This document shows, piece by piece, positions 1 to 10,050 of a stretch of DNA of 64,000 nucleotides. Source of the stretch: Aldrovandia affinis (taxonomy: Eukaryota; Chordata; Actinopteri; Notacanthiformes; Halosauridae); NCBI GenBank assembly GCA_029706075.1, contig JAINUG010000473.1, forward strand, positions 164,001-228,000, in the 5' to 3' direction. Both the position numbers and the translations under genes were made by a program. Under the pieces are notes generated by a model, which worked only from the letters and a program-made list of their open reading frames with translations, had not been told where the DNA came from and did no database searches. Positions within the stretch are counted from its first letter, which is position 1. Every line of letters begins with the position of its first letter.

Positions 1-196
1 CAGAACCATGTCACCATGTCACCGAGAAGCGCAAAGGCTGTCTCTAGAAAGTTAGTGGTCGAGTTCCATCTCAGAAGAGGCGGATCATCGCCGGACTCTG
101 GGAATTTGCTTGCCCCGTAGTGACGGGTGGCCAGTTCGTGGGGGAGAATTGAAAGAAATAGAGGGTATAATTTGCTACCAAATTGGGAGAAAAAAG
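1..196 (+). repeat. SINE with tRNA-like head and 'ccaaattgggagaaaaa' tail, 5' part outside window
   Basis: This region is the reverse complement of the body and tail of the repeat at 55.47-55.73 kb (shared words: tggaactc/gagttcca, gcgatgatcc/ggatcatcgc, ctctgagatgg). It ends in ctaccaaattgggagaaaaa. The same family recurs at 197-470, 28563-28893, 54240-54553 and 55466-55735, so it is an interspersed element; here it reads 5' to 3' on the + strand. Confidence 0.6.
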
Positions 197-470
197 ACTT
201 TTTAATTTGTTTCAGATTTTTTCCTATTTTTCTCCCAATTTGGTAGCAAATTATACCTCAGAGACAGAACTCACCCACCTACCCACCTAGTGACACCCTC
301 CGTGCTTTTTGACGAGCTCGTCCCGGCTCTCCCCCTCCCCCCTCCTTCTGGGGCGGACAGCCAATTGCCTCCCCTAGCGGCACTCTTGGCCAGGAGTTTC
401 GAAGCGCGGCTGCAGTGGGCAACTTGTGTCCCAGTCGGACGTTCTTACCATTACACCATCCGGGAGGCCT
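197..470 (-). repeat. Second copy of the same SINE family, tail-to-tail with the first
   Basis: The tail (tttttctcccaatttggtag at 227-246) is the mirror of the 163-195 tail. On the minus strand the head near 470 looks tRNA-derived: an A-box-like ggatggtgtaatggtaag and a degenerate B box gcttcgaaactcc. The two tails form an inverted repeat of about 32 bases (163-195 with 227-258). Confidence 0.6.
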
Positions 471-475
471 AATAA

Positions 476-901
476 TTACTGTTTTTTATATTTTAAAGGT
501 ATTTTCATTTTAAATGTCTGTTGCAGCTCGTATTTTAAACACTGTAAATGGATGAGATGCTTACGGAATGATGAACGCTTCAGTCCGTTAAATCTCACTG
601 GCGTAATTGGATATGGTTTAACGGGCATGCTCCGACACAGTTTGGTGAACCTCAGCATATTTGAATTTCTACCCACCAATAAATACTGGAAAATATTCAT
701 CGAGCTCCACGTTATTTTGCTGAATCACATTTCACCCCCCCCCCCACGATGAGTGATGTATGAGCTCCTTGAGAGGCTGCGCTGTGTAATCATTTTAACG
801 TGCAGAGCGGAGGCTTCACTGGCGCTGTGGGTCCCGCACTGCATTTAGTGATTGAGGGATAGCTGCTGTGGTGCTTTTGTGGATTTTAAGGACGTTTGGG
901 T
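476..901. other. FHDC1 intron sequence, no feature recognised
   Basis: Intronic DNA upstream of the first FHDC1 exon in the window. A C homopolymer at 736-746 is the only notable string. No FH2-like reading frame is present. Confidence 0.5.
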
Positions 902-1060
902 GCATTTTAACATTTACATTTTAAGCATTTAGCAGACGCTCTTATCCAAGATGTGCATTAATACAAGGTAAGAACAATCATAGTTAGCGCACAAGATCAG
1001 TGCAGTAATACAGCAATAGACATCATTGCAGGCGTCTGCGTATCATACCTGTAACACTGG
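902..1060 (-). repeat. Short L2-tailed repeat (158 bp), inverted relative to a copy at 22.15 kb
   Basis: The reverse complement reads gttacaggtatgatacgcag ... ctgcactgatcttgtgcgc ... gataagagcgtctgctaaat. It matches 22154-22320 almost throughout, with a missing block of about 10 bases where the other copy has taagtcgctc. The end is the same L2-clade tail used by the SINEs here, but the body is different, so it is a LINE 3' end or a separate SINE. Confidence 0.65.
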
Positions 1061-1543
1061 GAAAGAAAAGGTTAGTGGGTTTTTGTTTTTCTTATAGTGT
1101 AGAACAAGTAAACAGTGGTGACGACAGATTGACTAAATGGACAGTGTTCAGTGGTAGTGGAGTCTGAAGAGGTGGGTTTTGAGTCTCTTGTGGAAGATTG
1201 GAAGTGCAGGTGCCCTGCCAGGAATTTGTATGGGCCGTAATGCGGCCTTCTCCCAGCTGCAGACCTCTGGTGGTAGTGTACCATCACGTGCAGACCTGGT
1301 CTCCTCCCAGAGAGGAGCTATTCCTCGAACCGTGTACTCCACAATCAGCGTTGCGGTGGTGAGAACGATGGCTGTGCTCTAAGTGGCATCGGTTCCAGTG
1401 AAGGAGCCTGCGGCAGCTGTGATTGGAGGCAGAAGAATGGGGATAATGGCTAATGTTAACGCTAATGGGGTGTAATGTCGTTTGGATGGGAGAGAGGGCG
1501 CTGTTTTGCGCCGCCTGAATGAATTTGCATTGACCCCCTGCAG

Positions 1544-1614
1544 AGTTGATGACCTGCGAGGAGCTGCATGCCGTCTTGCACTTGGTCCTGCAGGCCGGAA
1601 ACATCATGAATGCA
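1544..1614 (+). CDS. FHDC1: FHDC1 exon: FH2 signature start
   Basis: The acceptor is cccctgcag before 1544 and the donor GTGAGT starts at 1615. Two bases complete a split codon from the upstream exon, then 23 codons read [18 protein letters not shown] followed by NIMNA. This is the helix leading into the formin GNxMN signature. The exon ends in phase 0. The donor is followed within about 15 bases by a long CT microsatellite. Confidence 0.93.
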
Positions 1615-1634
1615 GTGAGTGTTCCTCTTTCTCT

Positions 1635-1689
<55 letters not shown>

Positions 1690-2484
1690 CTTTGTCTCTC
1701 TCTCTCCTCTTGCTTTTCTCTCTCGATTCAATGAATTTTTTTCCAGTATGTCCAGTACATTTTAACTAATGAACATGAGACATAGCTATTGTAATTATAA
1801 TGATGGTAACAGTAACAATGGATATTCTAAATAAAATTGAATTAAATGATTTTTATAACCCATCTTTATAGTTCAGATTGGGTCAGTGTTGAGTGGTCAC
1901 TCACTGTCCCTCTAATGGATGGTGATTGATGATGGGGGTGATGGTCATTTATCTCTCCTCTCCTGTCCTGGTAGGGCGGCTATGCAGGCAACGCTGTGGG
2001 CTTCAAGCTGTCATCACTCCTCTCCCTGGCTGACACCAAGGCCAACAAGCCTGGGATGAACCTGCTCCACTTTGTGGCCCTGGTGAGTAGGGAATGCTGG
2101 GAGATGTAGTGCTAGAGGGCAGGGGTTCTGGGAGATGCCTTTTAAAATCCAAGTCCCACCTGTCACAGCCTGGACAAGACCGATTTGGTATGCAACATGT
2201 ATCAGTATAGTATAAGAATATATAACTTATGTCACCTTTTTAAAATGAATTTCTTTAAAGGTTTTAAATGTATATCCTGGATGGATGCTTTTTTAAATTA
2301 TATTCAGGGTAGTGAGTTCACAAATGGATATTAAACCCATTTTTTCTGTCTGCTCTGTATAAATTGTAGTAAATATTTAATGAAATGGAGGTTGAGTAAA
2401 AAGGGATAGGGAAGTCATAAATCTTTTAGGAATGGGTGATATGTGAGGAGAGTGCACCTCAGAGAGTCGGTCACTTGAGGCTCT

Positions 2485-2534
<50 letters not shown>

Positions 2535-4228
2535 CACACCTTTTTTGCATTAATCATGGGGTCTTGTGGAGGTGCGAGACTCTTCCCCTGATGTGCGCGT
2601 TATTTTCTTCCCCTCCAGGAAGCGCAGAAGAAGGACGAGAGCCTGCTGAAATTCCCTGAGAAACTGCAGCACGTGCAGAGCGCCGTCCGGTAAGACCTCC
2701 TCTCTAAAGTCACAAACACAAATGTGCCCCGCCCACGTGGACTCAGTCATAGTCCGCTAATAACCCAACCAGGCTTTGGCCTGTTCAGTCTGCCGACTTT
2801 CTGAAACACTTTTTGGAAAATAACAATGGCTTTATTTATAGAGCTTTTCATACACTATGCTCAAAGCCCTTTCCAAATAAAAGAACAAAGTGTCAAAAAG
2901 GCCAAAGGAAAAAAAGGAAAAATACAATTTGTAAAAAAGTAGCAAGTCAACAAAAGCCAATTAAACGCAAAATAACCCAAGTCAGTTTGCAATAACAGCG
3001 AGGACATGCTTTTAATTCCTGTTTAAAAAATGCATACATGCATGCAGTTAATACGTGAATACATTGAAATCATCACCATACTTGAACCATGTAATCCAGG
3101 GGATTGTGTTCTAAACACAATTATGTCCAATGCCCTCCAGTAGCCGAGTCGGACAAAAAAAAAAAGCTGTTAATTTCTCAGACACGGCTTACGATGTTGT
3201 GCATACATTTTTCATCACATTTAATATATAGCACTAGAACTATCCAGAAGCTAGTTTACATCTCCAGTGACCGATACACACAACGTAATCACAACACGCG
3301 CATGATCTCCATCCACTAATAGGAGTGGAGCCAAAAACGGCCTGAACTTCTGTTAGTCCTCACCGTGGTTCTTGCGCACCTACAAAAGCACACTTCCACA
3401 GTCTCTGACTTTTTCACGTAACACTGCAGCAGGCCGGCATCACCGGGCTCAGGACGGGCAGGCAGGCACAGAGGGACTCATTAGCCCTTTTTGAGAATGC
3501 AGCGATGTCCCTCGGTGTCTTATCGATGTGCAAAGGTCGCTTCCGTGGAGCAGATGCTCCTGAGCCAGCTTGGCCTGAGGTGCCCCCCATCCCTGAGGGT
3601 ATGGAGACTACGTGACAGCGGTGCCGTTTGATGCTGACTCGTCGACTTTCTCTCTCTCTCTCCCTCGTCAGGATATCGGTGGAGAACATCGAGGCGGAGT
3701 TTGAGTCCCTGTACGTGAGGACGAGGATGCTGGAGGAGAAGATTCAGAGGGACGCGGAGCTGCTGCAGCAGCTCGATCTCTTTCTGCAGGTGAGACTCGG
3801 CGACCTGGGCGGGCGTCGATCGATCGGCTGCGTGTCAGTCGATCGACGGTGGGTCAGTCGACTTCGTCGTTGTGAGTGTGCTGTTAACACTTTATATCGA
3901 CCGATCTGATGATTACAACATGCATTTACAGCATCGTCTGCCATGTTAATCACTTTGATGAAGCTTAAGTATGAGCTAAATTATTGAGGAGAATGCAAAG
4001 TCAGCAAGCCTTGTGTGCACTGTGGTCTCAATGTAGCTCCGTAGCTCAGTTGGTAGAGCATGGCCAAGGTTGTGCTATATAAATCCAATATTCAATCTAA
4101 TTCAATTTAATTCAATTCACCTCACCACCTCACCTCACCTAGGGTCCAAAATGGCAGGGCAAGATGTACTGGCCAAATGTGCATATCTGGGTGTGTGTGT
4201 GTGCGTGTGCGTGTGTGTGCGTGCCTCT

Positions 4229-4263
<35 letters not shown>

Positions 4264-7111
4264 GTCAGAGCTCCACGCGGATGCTGCAGGACCTGAAGAA
4301 GCGCAGGCTGGACCTGCGTAAGGAGGGCAACGCGCTCATCGACTTCTTCTGTGAGGACAAGGACACCTTCAAGCTGGACGACTGCTTCAGGATATTCCAG
4401 GACTTCTGTCTCAAGTTCAAAAAGGCTGTGAAGGTACGGCCGCTCGCTGTGGGTTCATTTTGGGTGGGTTTTCTCTGTGGGTTAATGTTGGGGGTGAACA
4501 GCGACCGAGGACCAAACAGTGTTAAATTCATCAGCCGGATGGGTCAAATAATGAACCCTTAACCTTTTAGACACCAATAACATTTCTGCAGATTACCAAC
4601 AATTTTAAAAGTAACTATTTTCACCAATATTCAGAACAACATTCTTTCATATGTAAAATTCTCAGCGATCTGCAGGAGTATTTCCAAATTCTACTGGCAT
4701 CTGAAGAGATAAAGTATTTCAAATATGTGTTTGACCCAGGTCTGGACTCAACAAAAACTCTGGACTCTGCCTCTGTGCTTATATAACCCCCTCTCCTATC
4801 CCTCTCCATACTATCCCCTCTTTTCTCCTCTCCCCTCCCCTCCTCTCTCTTCCCCCTCCCTCCTCTCCTCTCCTTTCCTCCCCCTCGCACCCCTCTCCCC
4901 CTCTCTCCTCTCCTCCCTCAGGATAACGTGGAGCGGAAGCTGAAGGAGGAGGCTCGTCAGCGGCGCCTGCATGAGCTGGAGGAGAGGCGCAGCGCGTGGG
5001 GGGCCGGGGCCGGGGCCAGGGGCGGGGCCGGGTTCGGGTTCGGCCGCAGCAGCAGCGAGAACGACGTGGAGACGCTGACCAAGGAGGGGCTGCTGGACTT
5101 CCTGCAGCAGAGGCCCCTGAGCCCCCACAGCCCGCTGAGCCGCTCCTCCAGCGCCCGCCGCCACCGCCACACCATGGCCGCCTCCGCCGCCGCCGACCGC
5201 CAGCTGCAGAGCTACCTGGAGCTGTTCGGCACCGACGCGCCCGCCAAGTTCAACAGCCTGCCCCGCCCCGGGCGCCCCCACCACCGCAGGACCGCCGCCT
5301 GGCTGCTGTCCCAGGACGGCAACCGGGAGCTGGGCCCCAAGGCCCTGCTGTCCTGCGGGAAGCAGGTGACCTCGCCGGGGGGGCGACTCCGAGCCCCTCA
5401 GCCCGCTCGCCCGGCCCTCGGCGTACTTCAACAATAACGAGGACGAGGACGAGGAGGATGACCCGCGCGCCAACGACAACGAGCTGACCACGGTGTCCGA
5501 GGGCGGGGTCGGCCGCAGGACGGACCGTAACAGGAACGTGTTCCAGAGGGCGGTGGGGGCGGGGGGCGTGGGGGGCATGAACGTTACCGTGGAGCGGTGC
5601 ACGCTGGTCCCCGGGCTGCAGCATTTCGACGGCGTCGCGACCGCCGACAACGATGACGGCAACAACAACAACAACAACGCGCACTTAGCCGGACAGGGGG
5701 GCGTCGTGGTTACGGATCTGGAGAGAGAGAGGGAGAGGGAGAGGGAGAGGGAGCCGCCAAAGACCCTTGTTTTGGACACGCCTCCGTCCAGCAGGAGCTT
5801 GGGGAGGGGGCAGGGCCCCAGGACGGCCTGGGATTACAGAACGAGCTCCTCCCAGAAGGAGGAGGAGGAGGACAGCAGCACCGTCTCCTCGACAACCTGC
5901 GACACGCCCCTGCCCTTGGACACGCCCGCGTCCAACAGGAAGCCCATTTTCTACATCGTGGACTGCACAGACACGGACTGCTCCGTGATGCTCGACCTCT
6001 CCGAACTCGACCACTCTCCCATCAGGAGGGATCCCGTCGAGATCGACGTGAACGCGCCGGACACCAGCGGGGAGGGTAACCCACAAGACCAGCGCTCGCT
6101 CTCCCCGAACCGTGAATCCGCGACCGCCAGTGAGCCTTCCGAGTCGAAATCCGCGCCCGCCAACGAGCCGCCCGCGTCAATCTCCGCCGACGACGTGCCG
6201 GTGTCCGTCTGTCCATCCGCCGACACGGAGGAGGCGGCGTCCGACAGCTGCGACGCCCCGGAGGACAAACCGCCCGCGCCACCGAAGAGCCCCAGAGCCG
6301 CCCACGCGAAAACCAAGCCCCCGTCTCGCGGCGGCCTGGCGGGCCGTCCCACCCGGACCCGGGTCCCGGGGGAGAGCATGCGCAAGGTGGTCCCCCTCAC
6401 CAAGCTGAGCCGCTCGCTGAGTGCCGCCAAGCGCGCCGAGAGGCCGCCGGGCCACGAGAGCGCCGATCCCCGCTGCGACCAGAGCGCCCCCGCCAGGCGG
6501 GGCGAGAGGAGCGCCGGCCCTCCAGCCTGCCCCCGGACGAGTCCCGGGCCCAGCCATGGGGCGGGGGCGGGGGCGGGGGCGGGGGGGGGGTGTCCCGCTG
6601 GGCCCGGGACCAGACCCCGCGCCGGCCGTCCTTCCGGAAGCCCAGTGCCAAACCCGTGAGGAACGTGCCCAAGCCCCCGCCGGAGGAGAAGATGTGCCGC
6701 TCCGCCCTGAGGGCCCTGGCGCAGGGGGGCCCGGCCGCCCCGCCCCCGGCGCCCGCGCACGCCGCCCTCCTGCCCGGCTTCGCCCGCAACACCGTCGCCT
6801 CCTCCTCCAGGACCAAGAAGGACCCGCCGGCCGCCGACTCCAACCCGCCGACGCCCTCCAAGAGCGCCTCCCTGGGCCGGACGGGCTCGCTGAGGAGCGC
6901 GGCGAGCAGGGCGCCCCCTGCTGGCGGGGAGGAGGAGAAGCTCCCGGACTCGCTGCGGAGGGCGCAGAGCACGCGGGCCTCCAGCCGGAGCGGCCAGCGC
7001 GGGGTCACCCCGCCGCCCGGGAGGGAACGCTCACTCAAGAGCCTCGCCGAGAAGACGGGCCAGGCTAAAGACTACAGCGCCTGCAGAACCCTCAAGCCCT
7101 CATGGAAATAA
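1544..7111 (+). CDS. FHDC1: FHDC1 (FH2 domain-containing protein 1, inverted formin 1), 3' six exons, partial gene
   Basis: Six exons (1544-1614, 1975-2082, 2619-2689, 3672-3789, 4269-4433, 4922-7111) join in phase at consensus GT/AG sites. They encode the C-terminal half of a formin FH2 domain and then a long Ser/Pro/Arg-rich tail. The FH2 signature is intact ([19 protein letters not shown], then LADTK and LLHFVA), and the order of segments follows vertebrate FHDC1, including [15 protein letters not shown] just after FH2. Family knowledge: FHDC1 (INF1) places FH2 in its N-terminal half and uses its C-terminal region to bind and bundle microtubules, affecting Golgi and cilia organisation; FH2 dimers nucleate actin. 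Upstream exons, including the start codon and the rest of FH2, lie outside the window, since nothing in 1-1543 resembles them. The tail frame shifts at two G runs (see the last exon). TRIM2 lies downstream in the same orientation, as in human. The identification is firm; the exact tail sequence is not. Confidence 0.93.
1641..1686. repeat. (CT)n microsatellite
   Basis: About 23 CT units, 26 bases after an FHDC1 donor site, continuing as shorter CT runs to about 1728. Confidence 0.9.
1975..2082 (+). CDS. FHDC1: FHDC1 exon: FH2 core GFKL/DTK signature
   Basis: The exon has 36 codons in phase 0 at both ends, acceptor gtag before 1975 and donor GTGAGT at 2083. It begins [20 protein letters not shown] and continues [16 protein letters not shown]. 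The G-x-A-x-GFKL...DTK...LLH pattern is the most conserved stretch of formin FH2 domains. Confidence 0.95.
2486..2540. repeat. (CA)n microsatellite in FHDC1 intron
   Basis: Nearly pure CA dinucleotides with one CG variant near 2527. Confidence 0.9.
2619..2689 (+). CDS. FHDC1: FHDC1 exon: FH2 helical segment
   Basis: The acceptor is cccctccag and the donor GTAAGA starts at 2690. The exon has 23 codons plus two bases, reading [20 protein letters not shown] then SAV and a split Arg codon. It joins in phase to the exon at 3672. Confidence 0.92.
2690..3671. other. FHDC1 intron with a possible old interspersed repeat
   Basis: The stretch 2811-3000 (tttatttatagagcttttca and an A-rich continuation) resembles dispersed teleost repeats built on 'tttatttatatagcgctttt', but I cannot assign it. 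The remainder has no recognised feature. Confidence 0.35.
3672..3789 (+). CDS. FHDC1: FHDC1 exon: FH2 coiled segment
   Basis: The acceptor follows a CT-rich tract (tcgtcag) and the donor GTGAGA starts at 3790. One base completes the split Arg codon and 39 codons follow, beginning [20 protein letters not shown] and ending in [10 protein letters not shown]. Dense charged and hydrophobic heptads fit the long FH2 helix. Confidence 0.93.
4033..4070 (+). repeat. tRNA-head fragment of a SINE
   Basis: gtagctcagttggtagagca is an intact tRNA A-box region, but the sequence loses any tRNA or B-box structure after about 30 bases and runs into a degenerate 'attcaa' repeat. It is a SINE 5' stub, not a tRNA gene. 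Confidence 0.55.
4188..4262. repeat. (GT)n(CT)n compound microsatellite forming the 3' end of an FHDC1 intron
   Basis: GT runs (4192-4225) change to CT runs (about 4230-4260). The CT part ends six bases before the cag acceptor at 4266-4268. Confidence 0.9.
4269..4433 (+). CDS. FHDC1: FHDC1 exon: C-terminal FH2 (IDFFCED...FRIFQDFC)
   Basis: 55 codons in phase 0 carry [19 protein letters not shown] and [15 protein letters not shown], the conserved end of the FH2 domain. The acceptor (cggtcag) lies directly after a (GT)n(CT)n microsatellite, so the polypyrimidine tract of this intron is itself a simple repeat. The donor GTACGG at 4434 is a weaker match to consensus than the others. Confidence 0.94.
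4780..4920. repeat. Long CT/CCCT-rich pyrimidine tract before the last FHDC1 exon
   Basis: More than 120 bases of almost uninterrupted pyrimidines with only a few purines, running straight into the acceptor. Confidence 0.85.
4922..7111 (+). CDS. FHDC1: FHDC1 last coding exon: C-terminal tail, two frame breaks at G runs
   Basis: The acceptor follows a long CT tract (ccctcag) and the exon opens with [20 protein letters not shown], the basic helix after FH2, then [19 protein letters not shown]. The first frame is open to 5437. The continuation that keeps the same compositional style ([16 protein letters not shown] and onward) lies in another frame up to 6659, and the third piece, with [20 protein letters not shown] and [15 protein letters not shown], lies in a further frame to the TAA at 7109. 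The switches fall at or close to G runs at 5377-5383 (7 G) and 6581-6590 (10 G, after GCGGGG repeats), so base-count errors or slippage in homopolymers are the simplest cause. The exon also encodes a poly-Asn stretch (about 5660-5680) and a Glu-Arg repeat (about 5720-5752) from microsatellites. The C-terminal half is expected to hold the microtubule-binding region. Confidence 0.88.
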
Positions 7112-7182
7112 TAATAATAATATTAACAATAATGATGATGATGGTGATGATTAAGAGTACACGACGAAAGGACTTTGTTTTA

Positions 7183-7223
7183 AATAAAAGCCTGAGTGAA
7201 AAGAATGTTATTAATTTAATAAA
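7183..7223 (+). terminator. FHDC1: FHDC1 polyadenylation signals
   Basis: Two canonical AATAAA hexamers lie at 7183-7188 and 7218-7223, 72 to 112 bases after the stop codon, and a T/GT-rich tract (7231-7265) follows as a downstream element would. The 3' UTR would therefore be short, about 110-150 bases. Longer 3' UTRs cannot be excluded: another AATAAA lies at about 8350. Confidence 0.6.
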
Positions 7224-8728
7224 GTTTAGATTTGTATTTTTTTGTTGTTTTTTTTGTTTATAGTTTTTTCTGCTTCTAGTCCTATTGTATAGTTTTACCG
7301 AATCATGGCCTTTTCAAAGAAATTACTTTAATAATAAGCTTCCAGTGGTGATGTCCTTGAACAGCTAGCTTCTGACCAACTCCTGGGGAGTTCCATATCA
7401 GGAATTTTGTAGGCTATAGTTTCATTTTGTTTTGATTGTATTTAAAGGAAACTCACCAGACCTGGGATGAATATAGTTTTAAATACGTTTTATGGAAAAA
7501 AGAACTGTTATTTTAAAAAAAGAACTAAAAACTTGTATAAGAAAGTAACTATCGCTAAAACAAATAATTGAATTGAAGTCATTGAAAACATTCAGAAAGT
7601 ATATCCCCAAAAAACCTTTTTTTTAAACCGTTTGAATCCAAATCTTCAAGAGGAACAATGGAACCAATTAATTTAATTGACAATAAAAATATCAAATGCA
7701 ACTATTTTTGACCCAGGTCTGGTACTCAGACGATGCATATTAATATTTAGGGTATGCTTTCAGAAATCCCAGTGTCTTTTCACATGTTCTTCCTCGGAAG
7801 ACCGCAGACAAATGGCAAGTCCACCTTTACAAGGGGTCTCATCTGCCTGCTTCGTTGTCTTGTGTGTAACGTGTACTATGTAATGGGTAACGTGTACTAT
7901 GTGATGGGTCATGACGTGTAACTACTGAACACTCTTTTCGGACGAGTCTGCGTGATTCAGGGTACGAGCTGTGTATTAAGCTATCCTATTGCTCTTTGTG
8001 TTTGTGACTGACAGCTCTACAACCTGCAACCTGGCCCCCCTCAACCTGCCCCCCCCTCAACCTGCCCCCCTCAACCTGGCCCTTCTCCGATATCGACCAC
8101 TGAGCTCCACATCCCTGTTTCTCACTTTGTGGTATGTCAGTCAGTGTTTTATGTGTCTGTGATCTGTAGTATCCCTATGGTAACGCATTGATTCTAGTAT
8201 GGATAGGACCACTGCACACCATGCAAGAAATGTTTTTGGATCTCTGCTATAAATTGAAGCTTGTGCTAAAATCTTTTTTTTTTTGGTTTTGTTTTTTTTT
8301 GGGGGAAGGGGGGTTGCAATAACATGCTTCCCTGTGTTATTTGCCTACGAATAAACGGTTCTCATTACTTCCATTGCAGTGATTTTACATGTTTCCTATA
8401 CTTTGTGAGGCTAAGGCTAAGGCATCCCAATCTCGATAACTGTATATTTGAGCTGTACTGCATATTTGTGTGTACTGAGGTCTGAGTGCTTCAAGTGCAA
8501 GCAATGAATTACCGAAGGGGACAGCTACAGTGGGCAAATCGGTTTGACTGGCAAAAAGAGGATTCCAAATATTGGCAAAAAATACACAATGCTATTCATC
8601 TGCCCAGGTCCACACCCTCCCTTTACCTGGGAGTCCATTGCTCTGGCCAATCGATTGCATTAATTGTTCAATTAACTACCTGAGAGAAAGGAAAACCAGG
8701 ACTGAATTTGGATTTTAGAAACGCATGT
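7224..8728. other. FHDC1 downstream flank
   Basis: No gene is recognised. A short tandem repeat of a roughly 17-base 'ccccctcaacctg' unit lies at about 8019-8080, T and G homopolymers at 8275-8312, and a spare AATAAA near 8350. Confidence 0.5.
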
Positions 8729-9030
8729 CAGTGGTGTCCAATCTTATCAGTGAAGCGCTGCTGTAGGTGCAGGCTTTTGTTCCAGCCCAGCACTAAGATT
8801 TACCTAATCAACGTCTTGATTGAAGAGTATGATTACATTTACATTTTTACATTTTAGGCATTTAGCAGATGCTCTTATCCAGAGCGATTTACATTTATTT
8901 GACATACAATCCATTTATACAGCTGGAAGCATATGATTAGTTGATTTGTTGAATAAGATGTTTTAGTGCTGGGCCAAAACAAATGCCTGCACCCACACCA
9001 ACCCTTCTGGGATAAGATTGGACACCACTG
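8729..9030. mobile_element. hAT-type MITE, split by a SINE insertion
   Basis: The ends are perfect inverted repeats (CAGTGGTGTCCAATCTTATC at 8729 and its complement ending at 9030), and the inverted similarity continues inward (ggctttttgttccagcccagc versus gctgggcc...). Flanking 8-mers acgcatgt (8721-8728) and atgtatgt (9031-9038) agree at 6 of 8, the two differences being C/T, as for an aged 8-bp hAT target duplication. There is no transposase, so it is non-autonomous. Confidence 0.8.
8836..8931 (-). mobile_element. 5'-truncated V-SINE-like copy nested in the hAT MITE
   Basis: Contains the reverse of the tail tgctaaatgcctaaaatgta and the body words ggataagagc and cagctgtataaatgg. It is flanked by an exact 8-base duplication TATGATTA (8828-8835 and 8932-8939). 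The tRNA head is missing. Confidence 0.8.
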
Positions 9031-9589
9031 ATGTATGTCTTGGTGTTGGGCAAGTGTTTGAATTTATAACGTATGCGGGTGCTTTTAATCAAACTGCAGT
9101 CCTGTTTGAGTTTGAGGTGCTGAATTATAATTCGGCTTTGTGTTTAAATTATTGATGTTCTGCTCAAAAACACAGATCCATCCCCAGCCCTGATCTTTCC
9201 ACACGATGTGCGCTCAAGAGAACGTTGCTCCATTCTTGCCCGTCTTATCTAAGCTGCTTGGTCATAAATGTATCTGGTGAAGGTTTTTGCACTTTATGGT
9301 ACATTTACTTGGAAAAGATAAATGAATGCCAGCGGTCTGTTTATAACCGTGAATGTGTGAACACTGCGAAATTAAGTTTACTTAAAAGCTCCACAACGTG
9401 AGAGGATGGAAAGCATTAAAAAAATGTGCATGCTTAAAATGGGCTTATCCTTTTGCTATACACAACCTTATTTGCTTATAGCAAACGGATGACACAAATG
9501 GCATTCTTATGTTAGTAACTCAGTTCTTAACCAAAATTGTTAGACAGAATTAAGCCGTGGAATAATAATGTAACATTCTGACGCTTTTA

Positions 9590-10050
9590 GTTCGTGTCGG
9601 TGTGGCACGTGAAGAACACGCGCTTGTTGCCGAGTGCGTGACCTGGAGGGTGAAGGTTCTGCTCCTGCTCGCGTGCCTTCTTTCAAGGCTGAAACGCAGA
9701 TCCTTCATTCCATTAATGGCCTCGGCCTCCCCAAGTTCAGCAGGAGCGGAAAGACTGATTTGGCGTTTGGAGTGCAGTCCGTGGCGGTGTGGGCAGGGGC
9801 ATGGCTCTCGTCCAACACAGTTTGGCACGGTGTGTGTGTCTGTCGCTCTCTGGGACGGGCTGGTCTGCGGCGGATTTCCCGCAGGGTGTGGCAGTATGTT
9901 CTGCGCGCTCGAGCGATGCAAATGAGCCGCGCGCGCCGGCAAAGCTAAGCTTCGCGTCACGGCAGACGGGAGCTGTATGAGGAGCGGAAACTCGGTCCTT
10001 TCACTCCGGCTCGTTTGCATATTGTGTCATTGCAGTCAGGATCTGATTTT
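9590..10050. promoter_or_regulatory. CpG-richer patch with octamer motifs
   Basis: CG dinucleotides are dense (gcgcgctcgagcg, gccgcgcgcgccgg). A perfect POU octamer ATGCAAAT lies at 9916-9923, and a one-mismatch octamer on the other strand (gtttgcat) at about 10013-10020. It is unlike the AT-rich flanks. It could be an orphan CpG island or enhancer; no exon or donor is convincing. Confidence 0.3.

Noticed and set aside
1-1543. Search for the preceding FHDC1 exon
   Set aside because: No frame resembles the FH2 segment before LMTCEELH; the region is repeats and intron.
4811-5779. 322-codon minus-strand frame opposite FHDC1
   Set aside because: It is antisense to a well-supported exon and its composition is the mirror of the GC-rich tail and CT tract.
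5951-6760. 269-codon minus-strand frame
   Set aside because: Shadow of the FHDC1 tail; GC-rich coding DNA commonly leaves the opposite strand open.
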